64,000 nucleotides of DNA from Flavobacteriales bacterium UBA4110. Lineage in GTDB: Bacteria; Bacteroidota; Bacteroidia; Flavobacteriales; Weeksellaceae. The position numbers were made by a program, and so were the translations under genes. The stretch lies in assembly GCA_002383165.1 (NCBI GenBank), contig DFXK01000014.1:168955-232954 (forward strand). The letters are read 5' to 3'. The notes under the pieces were generated by a model. That model searched no databases. It was not told the origin of the DNA and saw nothing but the letters and a program-made list of their open reading frames with translations. Shown piece by piece: positions 16,950 through 25,637 of this stretch (positions within the stretch are counted from its first letter, which is position 1; every line of letters begins with the position of its first letter).

Positions 16950-17156
16950 TTATCTAGATGGAACTAAAGTTTCAACAGTTTCTGCCAAGGTCATTAATTC
17001 ATCCCAAAGCAGCAGAATTTGAGATTTTCCGGGAAGGTATTTGTTCCGAACCGGATTTATTGATTCTGGAAGAGAGTTTTTTCCCAACAAAATGTTTCTA
17101 AATGCTGCCTTTGGATTATCAGTTTGGGAATTGATTAGCATAAATAATGATGCCAT
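16950..17156 (-). pseudogene. Possible short gene or gene remnant, unknown family
   Basis: A 68-codon minus-strand frame from ATG 17156 has protein-like composition (MASLFMLINSQTDNPKAAF near the start, LLLWDELMTLAETVE near the end). The frame stays open upstream of the ATG for about 15 more codons (QTIYNHYNFN), which suggests the interior of a once longer gene. I do not recognise the family. The rest of the 16839-17211 gap holds the ygiD terminator and no other gene. Confidence 0.3.
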
Positions 17157-17211
17157 ATTAAAGTTATAATGATTGTAGATAGTCTGTTTTTTCAGAGCTT
17201 ATGAGGTTTTT

Positions 17212-18948
17212 TTAGTAATTCTTTAGAACAATATAGTTTGAGTAAATTAATTTTCCGTTTTCCGTTATTGCATACCAATAGGTGTCTGAGGGGAAAGTGT
17301 TACCTAATTTATTTTTTCCATTCCATCGAAAATTACTGTCTAATTTTGATTTTAAAATAATGCTTCCATTTTTAGTAAAAATCGTTATTTCATAATTATT
17401 TTTTACAATAGGATAATTAAAGGTAAAATAATCATTCTTCCCATCGTCATTAGGCGTAATCAGATTAAAAGGAACAAAGTTTTTTGTAACTTCTTTGCTT
17501 ACACAGTCCTTTGAATTTTTTACGTAAAATTTTAAATCTCCAAAAGGGAAATCATAAAAATAATGACTGTCTTGCCAATCAGATTGGTTTAGATTATAAA
17601 AAAAAGGAAGATCGCTCCCACTTGCAAAAACATTAATATAGCTCTGTTGTAAATCTATATTGTTAATGAAAATGTCCGATTGTTTTACGGTGGTTTTTTC
17701 AGAAGATTGGCAATTTGATATTTTATTTTTAGCGATAACTTCGTATTCACCTTTTTGAATTGTTGTCAGACTTGCTGAAGTTTCTGCAGGTAATAAAGTC
17801 CCATTCAAAAGCCACTGGAAAGAATAGTTTGAATCATTCAAACCTGTTTGTAATGTCACAGGCGTATAGTCTCCATTGTAACAAAGTGTATATTCTTTTT
17901 CAATGTTTATAGCCGGATTTTTATTAATGATCAAATCAAAAGGAAAAATTCCTATTAAAGAATTATTCTGCAAATTGTCAATTCGGATGTATATCGTTTG
18001 GAGGTATTTTGTTTCATTAGTGTACGGGAAACTTATTGGATTTTTTTGATTATTTGCATCTTCTTCACTTCTATAAACATTATAATTTATCTTAAATGCT
18101 TCGTGTTTACCGGCTGCACCCCACCATTCACCATAAAAAGGTCTTGTATCGGGATTTTTAATAATTGTTTTGGTAGACATATCAGTAGGATTAATTTCAT
18201 AAAGTTCATTAGGAGTTACTCCATATAATTTTCCGTATTCGGAAGCCAGTCCATAGGTATTACCTTTGATGGGACCTAGATTTTTATAGGATAGAAAATT
18301 ATTGTTATCATCAACCTCAACTTCATAAAGTACGTTATCAGGATTCCAAATGTCAAAAGACCACGAGATATACATTTTTCCATTCACCTTCACAAAATCT
18401 CCGGAAGGTAGACCATTTATGAAATCGTGCCATACAGAAAAATTGTAAGAATTGCTTTTGCTGTTTCTAAATATTCTGTTTCCGTTTTGCCCGACATATA
18501 AATTATCTAAATCATCAAATGACATAGATTGAATAGCGGTGTATAGATTTGTAACGTTTTCTTTATAGGTACATTTCTCTTCATCTACTTTATAAATAGC
18601 GACATAATTTTTTTCACCAGTGACGAAAATTTCTTTTTGAGAATTGATTGCAATTTCAAAAACACTTTTTATACTGTCATTTGGAGCACAAACTTTTTGT
18701 ATAGTAGGTGAAGAGGAAAGGTTTTTAACTTTGATGATGCCTTGTCCTGGACTTGAAATATAAACTTCCGCAGCACCAAAAAGGTCTGCGGAAACCATTT
18801 CTTTAAATAAAGTATAGTCTGGCTCTTGGAATTCATAGGTGCCATTATTATTTACATCACAAACTTCAAATTTATATTTTGATTGAGAAAATGAAATAGC
18901 GAATTGAACAAAAATAGCCAGTAGTATGATTTTTTTTAATATAATCAT
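17212..18948 (-). CDS. Secreted protein with T9SS type B sorting domain
   Basis: The 578-residue protein has a signal peptide (IILLAIFVQFAISFS). The region to about residue 300 has short repeated strands like a beta-propeller (SMSFDDLDNLYVGQNGN, GLASEYGKLYGVTPNELYEI). An Ig-like region follows (QTGLNDSNYSFQWLLNGT ... GEYEVIAKN). The last 90 residues are the gliding-motility-associated type B sorting domain (NLITPNDDGKNDYFTF ... FRWNGKNKLGN ... PSDTYWYAI). By family it is exported by T9SS to the cell surface, probably as an adhesin or binding protein. It is read with hutH, 12 bases downstream of that gene. Confidence 0.9.
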   Translation of the reverse strand: MIILKKIILLAIFVQFAISFSQSKYKFEVCDVNNNGTYEFQEPDYTLFKEMVSADLFGAAEVYISSPGQGIIKVKNLSSSPTIQKVCAPNDSIKSVFEIAINSQKEIFVTGEKNYVAIYKVDEEKCTYKENVTNLYTAIQSMSFDDLDNLYVGQNGNRIFRNSKSNSYNFSVWHDFINGLPSGDFVKVNGKMYISWSFDIWNPDNVLYEVEVDDNNNFLSYKNLGPIKGNTYGLASEYGKLYGVTPNELYEINPTDMSTKTIIKNPDTRPFYGEWWGAAGKHEAFKINYNVYRSEEDANNQKNPISFPYTNETKYLQTIYIRIDNLQNNSLIGIFPFDLIINKNPAINIEKEYTLCYNGDYTPVTLQTGLNDSNYSFQWLLNGTLLPAETSASLTTIQKGEYEVIAKNKISNCQSSEKTTVKQSDIFINNIDLQQSYINVFASGSDLPFFYNLNQSDWQDSHYFYDFPFGDLKFYVKNSKDCVSKEVTKNFVPFNLITPNDDGKNDYFTFNYPIVKNNYEITIFTKNGSIILKSKLDSNFRWNGKNKLGNTFPSDTYWYAITENGKLIYSNYIVLKNY

Positions 18949-18960
18949 GTTTTCAATTGA

Positions 18961-20448
18961 TTACGAAACAATAAATTTCCTTTCTCTAATCAGCTCGGCA
19001 ATCTTAAGAATATCTTCACCAATCAATCTATCGTCTTCCAATTTCGGAACTACAGAACGGATGATGTCATAATTTTCTTCTACAATTTTCGAACATTTTG
19101 CTGGTCTTCTGAATTCCAGACCTTGGGCAGCGAACATTAATTCGATAGCTAGGATATTTTCCAAATTCCCTAAAATCTGATTGAATTTCCTTCCCGAAAT
19201 ACTTCCCATAGAAACGTGGTCTTCCTGACCTAAACTTGTCGGTATAGAATCTGCCGATGCCGGGAAACATAAAGTTTTATTCTCTGTAACCAAAGCAGCA
19301 CTAGTGTATTGTGGAATCATAAATCCGGAATTAAGACCAGAACTTTCTACTAATAATTTCGGTAAGCCGTATTTTCCCTCCAAAAGAAGATAACTTCGTC
19401 GGTCAGAAATATTTCCTAATTCTGCCGCAGCCAATGAACAATAATCCAAAGGCAACGCCATCAATTGTCCGTGGAAATTACCTCCGGAAATCGATTCTTC
19501 TGCGCTTAGAACAATTGGGTTATCAGTTACAGAGTTTAGCTCAGTTTCTGCCATTTGTTTAAGATGTTCAAAGGCATTTCTGCTTGCTCCATGAACCTGC
19601 GGAACACAACGCATAGAATAAGGATCCTGAACTCTGTCACAGAATTCGTGAGACTTAAGATTATCAGAATCTTTGAGGAAATTTCGCATTCTTTCTGCTA
19701 CTTTCTGGCTTCCGTCAAATGGACGAATCTCGTGCAATTCTTTTTTGAAAGGACTCGCTGAACCACGATAAGCCTCGATGCTCATGGATGCCGTCAAATC
19801 TGCCAAATCTAAAAGATATTCGAATTTTGCAAGACCAGTGATGGCGTGAGCTAAGATAAATTGCGTTCCGTTAATCAATCCTAAACCTTCTTTCGGACCT
19901 AGTTTTAATGGCTGAATATTATGCTTTTCTAAAACTTGGGAAGTGACTTTGATTTCGTCATTTTCCCAGACTTGACCCAAACCTAACAAAGGCAAAACCA
20001 AATGTGCCAACGGCGCCAAATCTCCGGAAGCACCAACAGAACCTTGTTCTGGAACAACCGGAATAATATCCAGTTCCAACATCAGAATCAATCGCTCAAT
20101 AACATCTAATGAAACACCTGAGAATCCTTTCGACAAAGCGTGGATTTTGGAAATCATCATTATTTTGGAAATGTTTTTATGAATTGGTTTTCCAACACCA
20201 ACGGCGTGAGAAATAATCAAATTATGCTGAAGTTGCGCTGTTTCCGATTCGGATATTTTGGTGTCACAAAGTGGCCCAAAACCAGTGTTAATACCATAAA
20301 CAGTTCTGTCAGACGCTACGATTTGCTGAACATTCTGTTGCGATTTTATGATTTGGTCTTTTGATTGTTGATTGAGTTGGGCTTTGGCAGGATTTTGTAA
20401 AATCTCTAAAACGTCCTTATATCCCAATTGGTCGATTCCGTAAATCAT
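18961..20448 (-). CDS. hutH: Histidine ammonia-lyase
   Basis: The 495-residue enzyme deaminates L-histidine to urocanate, the first step of histidine breakdown. The Ala-Ser-Gly triplet that cyclises into the MIO cofactor is in GSVGASGDLAPLAH (about residues 141-143). The family segments NGTQFILAH, QDPYSMRCVPQVHGA and DNPIV follow. ATG at 20448 is used; a GTG three bases upstream is possible. No hutU, hutI or hutG is adjacent, so later steps are encoded elsewhere or the enzyme acts on a related amino acid. Confidence 0.93.
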   Translation of the reverse strand: MIYGIDQLGYKDVLEILQNPAKAQLNQQSKDQIIKSQQNVQQIVASDRTVYGINTGFGPLCDTKISESETAQLQHNLIISHAVGVGKPIHKNISKIMMISKIHALSKGFSGVSLDVIERLILMLELDIIPVVPEQGSVGASGDLAPLAHLVLPLLGLGQVWENDEIKVTSQVLEKHNIQPLKLGPKEGLGLINGTQFILAHAITGLAKFEYLLDLADLTASMSIEAYRGSASPFKKELHEIRPFDGSQKVAERMRNFLKDSDNLKSHEFCDRVQDPYSMRCVPQVHGASRNAFEHLKQMAETELNSVTDNPIVLSAEESISGGNFHGQLMALPLDYCSLAAAELGNISDRRSYLLLEGKYGLPKLLVESSGLNSGFMIPQYTSAALVTENKTLCFPASADSIPTSLGQEDHVSMGSISGRKFNQILGNLENILAIELMFAAQGLEFRRPAKCSKIVEENYDIIRSVVPKLEDDRLIGEDILKIAELIRERKFIVS

Positions 20449-20508
20449 CACTGAAAAAAATTTTGGCTAAAAGTACACTTTTCAGCGGTAAAATAAGTAT
20501 GATCTTTT

Positions 20509-20892
20509 TTAAGATGATGCAGCAGGTTCCCATAACTGAATTTTGTTACCTTCGAGATCTAAGATGTGAACAAATTTTCCGTAGTCGTAGGTCTCAATAT
20601 TATCGAGAATGGTCACGTTTTCTTTTTTCAGTTCCTCAACCAAGGCTTCCAAGTTTTCGACCCTATAGTTGATCATGAAATCTTTTGCAGAAGGCTCAAA
20701 ATAGGATGTGTCTTCCTTGAAAGGATTCCATTGTGTAACACCAATCTTGGAATGGTCATCTTTTTCTACCCATTCGAAGCTTGTTCCATACGATGTTGTA
20801 TCAAAGCCGAGGTGTTTTTTATACCATTCGTTTACGGCAGACGGATCTTTTGATTTGAAGAAAACGCCACCAATTCCAGTTACTTTTTTCAT
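20509..20892 (-). CDS. VOC family (glyoxalase/bleomycin-resistance fold) protein
   Basis: The 127-residue protein is a single VOC module with two beta-alpha-beta-beta-beta units: GIGGVFFKSKDPSAVNEWYK ... LGFD at the N terminus and the closing strand HILDLEGNKIQLWEP. The closing glutamate is the usual metal-ligand position. The activity cannot be told from sequence. It is the third member of a run with the SGNH hydrolase gene and a short YfiT-like stub. Confidence 0.88.
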   Translation of the reverse strand: MKKVTGIGGVFFKSKDPSAVNEWYKKHLGFDTTSYGTSFEWVEKDDHSKIGVTQWNPFKEDTSYFEPSAKDFMINYRVENLEALVEELKKENVTILDNIETYDYGKFVHILDLEGNKIQLWEPAASS

Positions 20893-20909
20893 TTTAATAA
20901 TTTTTTTTG

Positions 20910-21017
20910 TTAAATATTATAATCAATTTCAGAAATCGCAGAATCGATTATTTCTTTGGTAACGAATTCTGGTTTGATGAATTTTCCAACTGGATATTTT
21001 AATTCTTCAATATTCAT
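20910..21017 (-). pseudogene. 35-codon stub of a YfiT/DinB-family (bacillithiol transferase-like) gene
   Basis: The frame MNIEELKYPVGKF-IKPEFVTKEII matches the conserved beginning of YfiT-type DinB-fold proteins (pattern L.YPIGKF..PE). It stops after 35 residues, where the family runs to about 170. Its ATG overlaps the TGA stop of the SGNH hydrolase gene (ATGA), so it would still be translated by coupling. The histidines that bind metal in the family are absent. It is best read as a truncated gene, although a functional short peptide cannot be ruled out. Confidence 0.6.
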
Positions 21018-21670
21018 GATTTCAAATTCTTCATCAGAATAGCTTCCATTTTTTCGTAACCTAATTTGGTTGGGTGAATTCCGTCCTCTGCAATTTCTTT
21101 AGGCAAACCATTTTTCTCATCTTTTAAAACTGAATGATAATCCACATAAATGATATGATTCTTCTGCGCGTAATCTTTTATCATTTTGTTCAGTGCGATT
21201 ACTTTGTCAGCAGGCTGCATGTCTTTTCTCCAAGGGAAATCATAAGCAGGAAGGACAGAACATAAAATCACTTTGATATCGTTTGCTTTTGCTAATTCCG
21301 TCATTGATACAATATTTCCAAACACTTTATCCAAAGAAATCGGACCTTGATTTTCCGCAATATCATTGGTTCCGGCAAGAATAATGACACATTTAGGTTT
21401 TAGTTTAATTACATCTTCTCGGAATCTCAAAAGCATTTGAGAAGTCACTTGTCCACCAATTCCTCGTCCAACAAAATTATTTTTTGTGAAAAATTCTGGA
21501 TCCGTGGCAAACCAACCTTCTGTGATGGAGTCGCCCATCAAAACAGAATTTGGAGCAATATTTTGAGAGAGAACTTCTTTATTTTGTTTTTGATATCTGC
21601 CAAAATTGGCAAAGTCTTGAGCGTATGACATAGTTGAAAGTAATAATAAAGCAAATGCTAGAGATTTCAT
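21014..21670 (-). CDS. Secreted SGNH/GDSL-type hydrolase
   Basis: The 218-residue protein has a signal peptide (LAFALLLLSTMSYAQ). All four SGNH blocks are present: Ser in MGDSITEGW, Gly in GRGIGGQ, Asn in LAGTNDIAEN and the Asp-His pair in DGIHPTKLGY. It should be an esterase, lipase or acetylesterase acting outside the cytoplasm. Its stop codon overlaps the start of the YfiT-like stub, and VOC follows, so these form one transcript. Confidence 0.9.
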   Translation of the reverse strand: MKSLAFALLLLSTMSYAQDFANFGRYQKQNKEVLSQNIAPNSVLMGDSITEGWFATDPEFFTKNNFVGRGIGGQVTSQMLLRFREDVIKLKPKCVIILAGTNDIAENQGPISLDKVFGNIVSMTELAKANDIKVILCSVLPAYDFPWRKDMQPADKVIALNKMIKDYAQKNHIIYVDYHSVLKDEKNGLPKEIAEDGIHPTKLGYEKMEAILMKNLKS

Positions 21671-21835
21671 TATTTCTAAATTAGATTATCAAATATATGA
21701 AATAAGAATAATGATAAATTTATTTCTTAGGATTTAGCTAAGCGAAGCGCCTTTGTGAACCTTAAAATGTTTTAAATAATTATAAAAGAATCTTTGCGGA
21801 CTTTTTGTTCAAAATATTATCAATAATTTTACAAA

Positions 21836-22075
21836 ATGGAAAACACTTCGAAAGACCCTTTACATGGAAAACGTCTAGATACAATTCTGGAAGAATTGCT
21901 AGAATACTACAAAGGTTATGGAGAATTGGGAAAACAAATCAACATCAAATGTTTCACTGGTGAAAATCCCAGTGTGCAATCTTCTCTGAAATTCCTACGG
22001 AAAACCGATTGGGCTAGAGCAAAAGTCGAGAGTTTGTATCTCTATGTTTTGAGACAGAAAAAGAAAGGATTATGA
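21836..22075 (+). CDS. VF530 family DNA-binding protein (DUF2132)
   Basis: The 79-residue protein has the VF530 pattern: DPLHGKRLDTILEELLEYY, then GWxxLG-like GYGELGKQI, INIKCF, NPSVQSSLKFLRKTDWARAKVE. The structure known for the family is a small helical fold related to bacterial DNA-binding proteins; its role is not established. It stands alone between divergent and convergent neighbours. Confidence 0.9.
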   Translation: MENTSKDPLHGKRLDTILEELLEYYKGYGELGKQINIKCFTGENPSVQSSLKFLRKTDWARAKVESLYLYVLRQKKKGL

Positions 22076-22158
22076 TCTCGCTGATTTGGCAGATTGCGCT
22101 GATTTAAGGTTTAAATATCTGCAAAATCAATTGAATCTGCGAGAAATTATAATTTATA

Positions 22159-22536
22159 TCAATCCAAAAATTCTCCAGTCACATAATACCAGCGATTCTG
22201 AATCATTTTGAATTGTGACAACTCGTGATGAACTTGTGGTTTTCCATTTTCATCAATATAAAAAGCCTTAAACTCTACTTTATTAGTTGAAGGTTTATCG
22301 ATAATTTCCAGCTTCGTCCATTCATTGATTTCTCCCCATTTCTGCAAGTCTTTTTTGTTATGAAATTGCCTTTTGTTAGGCGAAGTTGTTTCCCAAAGAT
22401 ATTCTCCATTCGGGATTGCGAAAGCTGAAAATCTTGAACGCATAAGAGCTTCCGCAGTTGGCGCAAATTTCTCTTTCAAGTGATAAGGCTGACAGCAATT
22501 TTTATAGGATTTTCCGGAACAACAAGGACATTTCAT
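22159..22536 (-). CDS. YchJ family SEC-C metal-binding protein
   Basis: The 125-residue protein begins with a SEC-C zinc motif (CPCCSGKSYKNCC). The YchJ segments AEALMRSRFSAFA, YLWETTSP and the C-terminal NTF2-like region (VHHELSQFKMIQNRWYYVTG) follow. The family is widespread, with no settled function. It lies 36 bases from a repeat A copy and shares direction with the M3 peptidase gene at higher coordinates. Confidence 0.9.
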   Translation of the reverse strand: MKCPCCSGKSYKNCCQPYHLKEKFAPTAEALMRSRFSAFAIPNGEYLWETTSPNKRQFHNKKDLQKWGEINEWTKLEIIDKPSTNKVEFKAFYIDENGKPQVHHELSQFKMIQNRWYYVTGEFLD

Positions 22537-22571
22537 TTTATCAATTATAATAAAAGTTAGATTTTAAAAAT

Positions 22572-22640
22572 TGTCATTCCGAGGAACGAGGAATCTCAAA
22601 TTAGATTTCTCGACTACACTTTGTTTCGCTCGAAATGACA
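22572..22640. repeat. Dispersed repeat family A, copy 2
   Basis: The element begins TGTCATTCCGAGGAACGAGG and ends CGAAATGACA, with inner GAATCT and AGATTT. It is the closest to palindromic of the three copies and lies between the M3 peptidase and ychJ genes. Confidence 0.7.
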
Positions 22641-22651
22641 ATCATAAATTT

Positions 22652-24664
22652 TTAATCAAAAGCTCTTTTCAAAAGACTTTCCACTTCTGGTTCTCTGCCA
22701 CGGAAGTTTTTGTATAATTCCATTGGATTTTTGGTTCCGCCAGAGGAAAGAAGAATTTTATATTTTGCAGCAATTTCCGGGTTGAAAATGCCATTTTCTT
22801 TGAAATATTGGAACGCATCCGCATCCAAAACTTCCGCCCATTTGTAAGAGTAATATCCCGCCGAATATCCGCCTTGGAAGATGTGTGAAAAACTTGGGCT
22901 TGCCGCAGTTTCAGGGTTGCTTGGATATAGATTGGTTGCTTTGGTTTCTTCTGTTTCAAACGTTTTGATGTCGGCAACTTTGTCAGATTTTGTGTGATAA
23001 GCCATATCCAATAATCCAAATCCAAGCTGTCTAAAAGTTTGATAACCTTCCATAAAAGATTTACTTTGTGATAATTTCTCAATTTTTTCTGTTGGAAGAA
23101 TTTCTCCGGTTTGATAATGTTTTGCGAAGGTTTTCAAAAATTCTGGTTCGTAGCAATAGTTTTCCAAAAACTGAGAAGGTAATTCTACAAAATCCCACTT
23201 CACCGAAGTTCCAGAAAGGTTCGGGTATTGCGTATCTGCCAAAACGCCGTGAAGCGCGTGACCAAATTCGTGGAACAAAGTTGTTACTTCTTGGAAAGTC
23301 AATAGACTTGGCGTGTCTTTCGTAGGTTTTGTGAAGTTGCAAACGACAGAAATATGTGGACGAGAATTTTCGCCGTTTTGTTTATATTGATTTTTATAAC
23401 TCGTCATCCAAGCGCCTGCACGTTTTCCTTTTCTTGGATGATAATCTGCGTAGAGTAGAGATTTGTAATTTCCGTTTTCTGTGATTTCGTAGGTTTTCAC
23501 GTCAGAGTGGTATTTCTGAACATCATTAATTTCTTTGAATTCCAATCCGAATAATTTTCCGGCTAATCCAAAAACAGCTTCCTGAACTTTTTCCAATTGG
23601 AAATAAGGTTTCAGTTCCTCATCATCAATATCGAATTTTTGTTTTCTTAATTTCTCGGCATAGAAAGTGTGGTCATAACTTTGGATATCATCAATTCCGT
23701 CAGCTTTTGCTAATGATTTCAATTCTTCGATTTCTTTTTGAGCGTAAGGTGTTGCTTTTTCTAGAAGTTCATTCAGAAATTCGAAAACTTTTGCGGGCGA
23801 TTGTGCCATTCTTTCTTCCAGAACAAAATCTGCATAATTCTTATAGCCTAACAATTCCGCTTTTTCCTGACGAAGTTTTACGATTTCTTTAATCAAATTC
23901 TGATTGTCATACTCTCCGCCATCAAATGATTTTTTTCCGTTAGCTAAAGCCAATTCTTTCCTCAATTCACGGTTTTCAGCGTAAGTCATTGCCGGAAGAT
24001 AACTTGGATATTGAAGCGTAATCACATAACCTTCCAAACCTTTTTCCTTCGCATCTTCCTCGTATTGTTGAAGGATTGCTTCAGGAATTCCTTTCAATTC
24101 TTCTTTGTCAATAATATGTTTGAAATAAGCGTTGGTTGAAGCCAGAGCATTTTGCCCGAACTGAAGTGATTTGATAGACAAATCCATATTGATTTTATCC
24201 AGTTTCTTTTTGTCTTCTTTACTTAATAATACACCGCTTCTTACGAAACCTTTGTAAGTTTCGTTGAGTAAAGTTTGCTGTTCTTCGTTCAATGACAAAC
24301 TGTCTTTTTGGTCGTAAACGCTTTTGATTCTTTCGAATAGTTTTTCGTTTTGAGAAATTTTGGAAGAAAATTCTGTCAAAAGTGGCGAAACTTCCTGAGC
24401 GATTTTCTGAATCTCGTCATTGGTTTCAGCAGAATTCAGGTTGAAGAAAATGTTGGAAACTCTGTCCAATCGTTCTCCAGAGAAAGCCATTGCTTCGATT
24501 ATGTTTTCAAAAGTTGGAGCTTCTGGATTGTTGGTGATGTCATCAATTTCTTTTTCGGAAGTTTTGATTAATTCCTGAAAAGCGGGAAGATAATGCTCTT
24601 CTTTGATTTCCTGAAAAGGCGATGAAGTATATTTTGTATTGAATTTTTCTAAAAGTGGATTCAT
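22652..24664 (-). CDS. M3 family oligopeptidase (Dcp/OpdA-like)
   Basis: The 670-residue zinc metallopeptidase has HEFGH at about residues 466-470 (TLFHEFGHALHG) with the downstream Glu in the PSQFLENYCYEP segment, the full M3 active site. GYYSYKWAEVLDADAFQYF near the C terminus is the substrate-binding tyrosine region. There is no signal peptide, so it acts in the cytoplasm on short peptides. Length fits oligopeptidase A or dipeptidyl carboxypeptidase, and the sequence does not separate them clearly. Confidence 0.93.
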   Translation of the reverse strand: MNPLLEKFNTKYTSSPFQEIKEEHYLPAFQELIKTSEKEIDDITNNPEAPTFENIIEAMAFSGERLDRVSNIFFNLNSAETNDEIQKIAQEVSPLLTEFSSKISQNEKLFERIKSVYDQKDSLSLNEEQQTLLNETYKGFVRSGVLLSKEDKKKLDKINMDLSIKSLQFGQNALASTNAYFKHIIDKEELKGIPEAILQQYEEDAKEKGLEGYVITLQYPSYLPAMTYAENRELRKELALANGKKSFDGGEYDNQNLIKEIVKLRQEKAELLGYKNYADFVLEERMAQSPAKVFEFLNELLEKATPYAQKEIEELKSLAKADGIDDIQSYDHTFYAEKLRKQKFDIDDEELKPYFQLEKVQEAVFGLAGKLFGLEFKEINDVQKYHSDVKTYEITENGNYKSLLYADYHPRKGKRAGAWMTSYKNQYKQNGENSRPHISVVCNFTKPTKDTPSLLTFQEVTTLFHEFGHALHGVLADTQYPNLSGTSVKWDFVELPSQFLENYCYEPEFLKTFAKHYQTGEILPTEKIEKLSQSKSFMEGYQTFRQLGFGLLDMAYHTKSDKVADIKTFETEETKATNLYPSNPETAASPSFSHIFQGGYSAGYYSYKWAEVLDADAFQYFKENGIFNPEIAAKYKILLSSGGTKNPMELYKNFRGREPEVESLLKRAFD

Positions 24665-24695
24665 TTTTTCGATTTGAATTTTTACTATTTAATTT

Positions 24696-24776
24696 GAGAC
24701 TCTTCGACTTCGCTCAGAGTGACATTTCTAATACTAATTGTTTTTTAGCAATGTCAGGCTGAGGTTCTCGAAGCCC
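24696..24776. repeat. Dispersed repeat family A, copy 3 (diverged)
   Basis: GAGACTCTTCGACTTCGCTC-AGAGTGACA on one side and TGTCAGGCTGAGGTTCTCGA on the other form the two arms. It lies beside a family B copy in the 24665-25045 gap, which holds no gene. Confidence 0.55.
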
Positions 24777-24835
24777 TTTTCTTATTTTGTTGAAATCACA
24801 AATTTAGTACCTAAAGTTGAAAGTATGACAAAATT

Positions 24836-24968
24836 GCGTCCTGGCTTGAGCGGAAATCCTTTTTTGCTTGTTGTCGAGTTCTATTTAACTTGAAATTGTC
24901 TGCAAAAAAGATTGACTTCGTCGAACCACTTCGTTAGGTTTGGGAGCGGAAGACAGATAAAGGCGCCC
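24836..24968 (-). repeat. Dispersed repeat family B, copy 2
   Basis: Read on the minus strand it runs GGGCGCCTTTATCTGTCTTC ... CCGCTC ... AAAAAAGGATTTCCGCTCAA to GGACGC. This has the same order of blocks as copy 1 at 15837 (TTAATCC-CTTCCGCT ... AAAAAGGA-CCGCTCAAG). It lies next to repeat A copy 3. Confidence 0.6.
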
Positions 24969-25045
24969 TAATAAATTTTCTAGCAGCTGAGGTGGTTTTT
25001 ATTTAAAATTGATTTAGATTTGTTTCCAACTTAAAACTAACTATT

Positions 25046-25576
25046 ATGAAGAAATTTTTGAAAATTATAGGCGTTATTTTGGCGATTTTCATTGCTTATT
25101 GCGTGATTGCAATGTTGTTTTTTGACAGCAAATGTCATAACGAACAATCTCTAGTTATCAATGCTCCGAAAGAAAAAGTGTGGCAAAATGTAAACTCGAT
25201 GAAAGCTTTCAACACTTGGAATCCTTGGATGAAATACGATCCGAATCTGGTTGTAACTTACAAAGGAAACGCTGGCGAAGTAGGTGACGGCTACACTTGG
25301 AAGGGGAATGATGATGTGGGCGAAGGCGAACAAGAAATCACGGCGATTGTTCCAAATGAGAAAGTTGCAACGAAAATGCATTTTATCAAACCGATGGATG
25401 ATAATGCGACTTCGGACTTGCTTCTTGCAATAGAAGGTTCTGGAACAAAAGTGACTTGGAATATTGATTATGAAATTGAAACGCTTTTCAAACCAATGAT
25501 ACCGATGATGACTTGGCAGATGAACAAATCTTTCTCGGAAGGTCTTGGAAAACTGAAAGCACTTTCTGAAAAATAA
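25046..25576 (+). CDS. SRPBCC (START-like) family protein, membrane-anchored
   Basis: The 176-residue protein has one N-terminal hydrophobic helix (about 5-25). A polyketide-cyclase/START-like domain follows: SLVINAPKEKVWQNVNSMKA, FNTWNPWMKYDPN, a GDGYTWKGNDDVGEGE turn, and a final amphipathic helix. Such domains bind hydrophobic ligands; no specificity is visible. A perfect palindromic terminator follows and is shared with the convergent amylase gene. Confidence 0.88.
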   Translation: MKKFLKIIGVILAIFIAYCVIAMLFFDSKCHNEQSLVINAPKEKVWQNVNSMKAFNTWNPWMKYDPNLVVTYKGNAGEVGDGYTWKGNDDVGEGEQEITAIVPNEKVATKMHFIKPMDDNATSDLLLAIEGSGTKVTWNIDYEIETLFKPMIPMMTWQMNKSFSEGLGKLKALSEK

Positions 25577-25583
25577 AAAACAA

Positions 25584-25611
25584 AAAACGCCTCAGCTAGC
25601 TGAGGCGTTTT
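25584..25611. terminator. Perfect palindromic bidirectional terminator
   Basis: AAAACGCCTCAGCT is followed directly by its exact complement, giving a 28-base perfect palindrome between convergent genes. Confidence 0.85.
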
Positions 25612-25637
25612 CATTTGATTTGAAAATTTATTTTGTC

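Noticed and set aside
21014..21670. SGNH hydrolase, YfiT stub and VOC genes as a new resistance system
   Set aside because: VOC and YfiT families can relate to antibiotic or thiol resistance, but the YfiT part is truncated and nothing else supports a joint role.
22076..22158. CTGATTTGGCAGATTGCGCT-type short repeat after the VF530 gene
   Set aside because: It resembles known scattered intergenic repeats, but only one copy is clear in this window.
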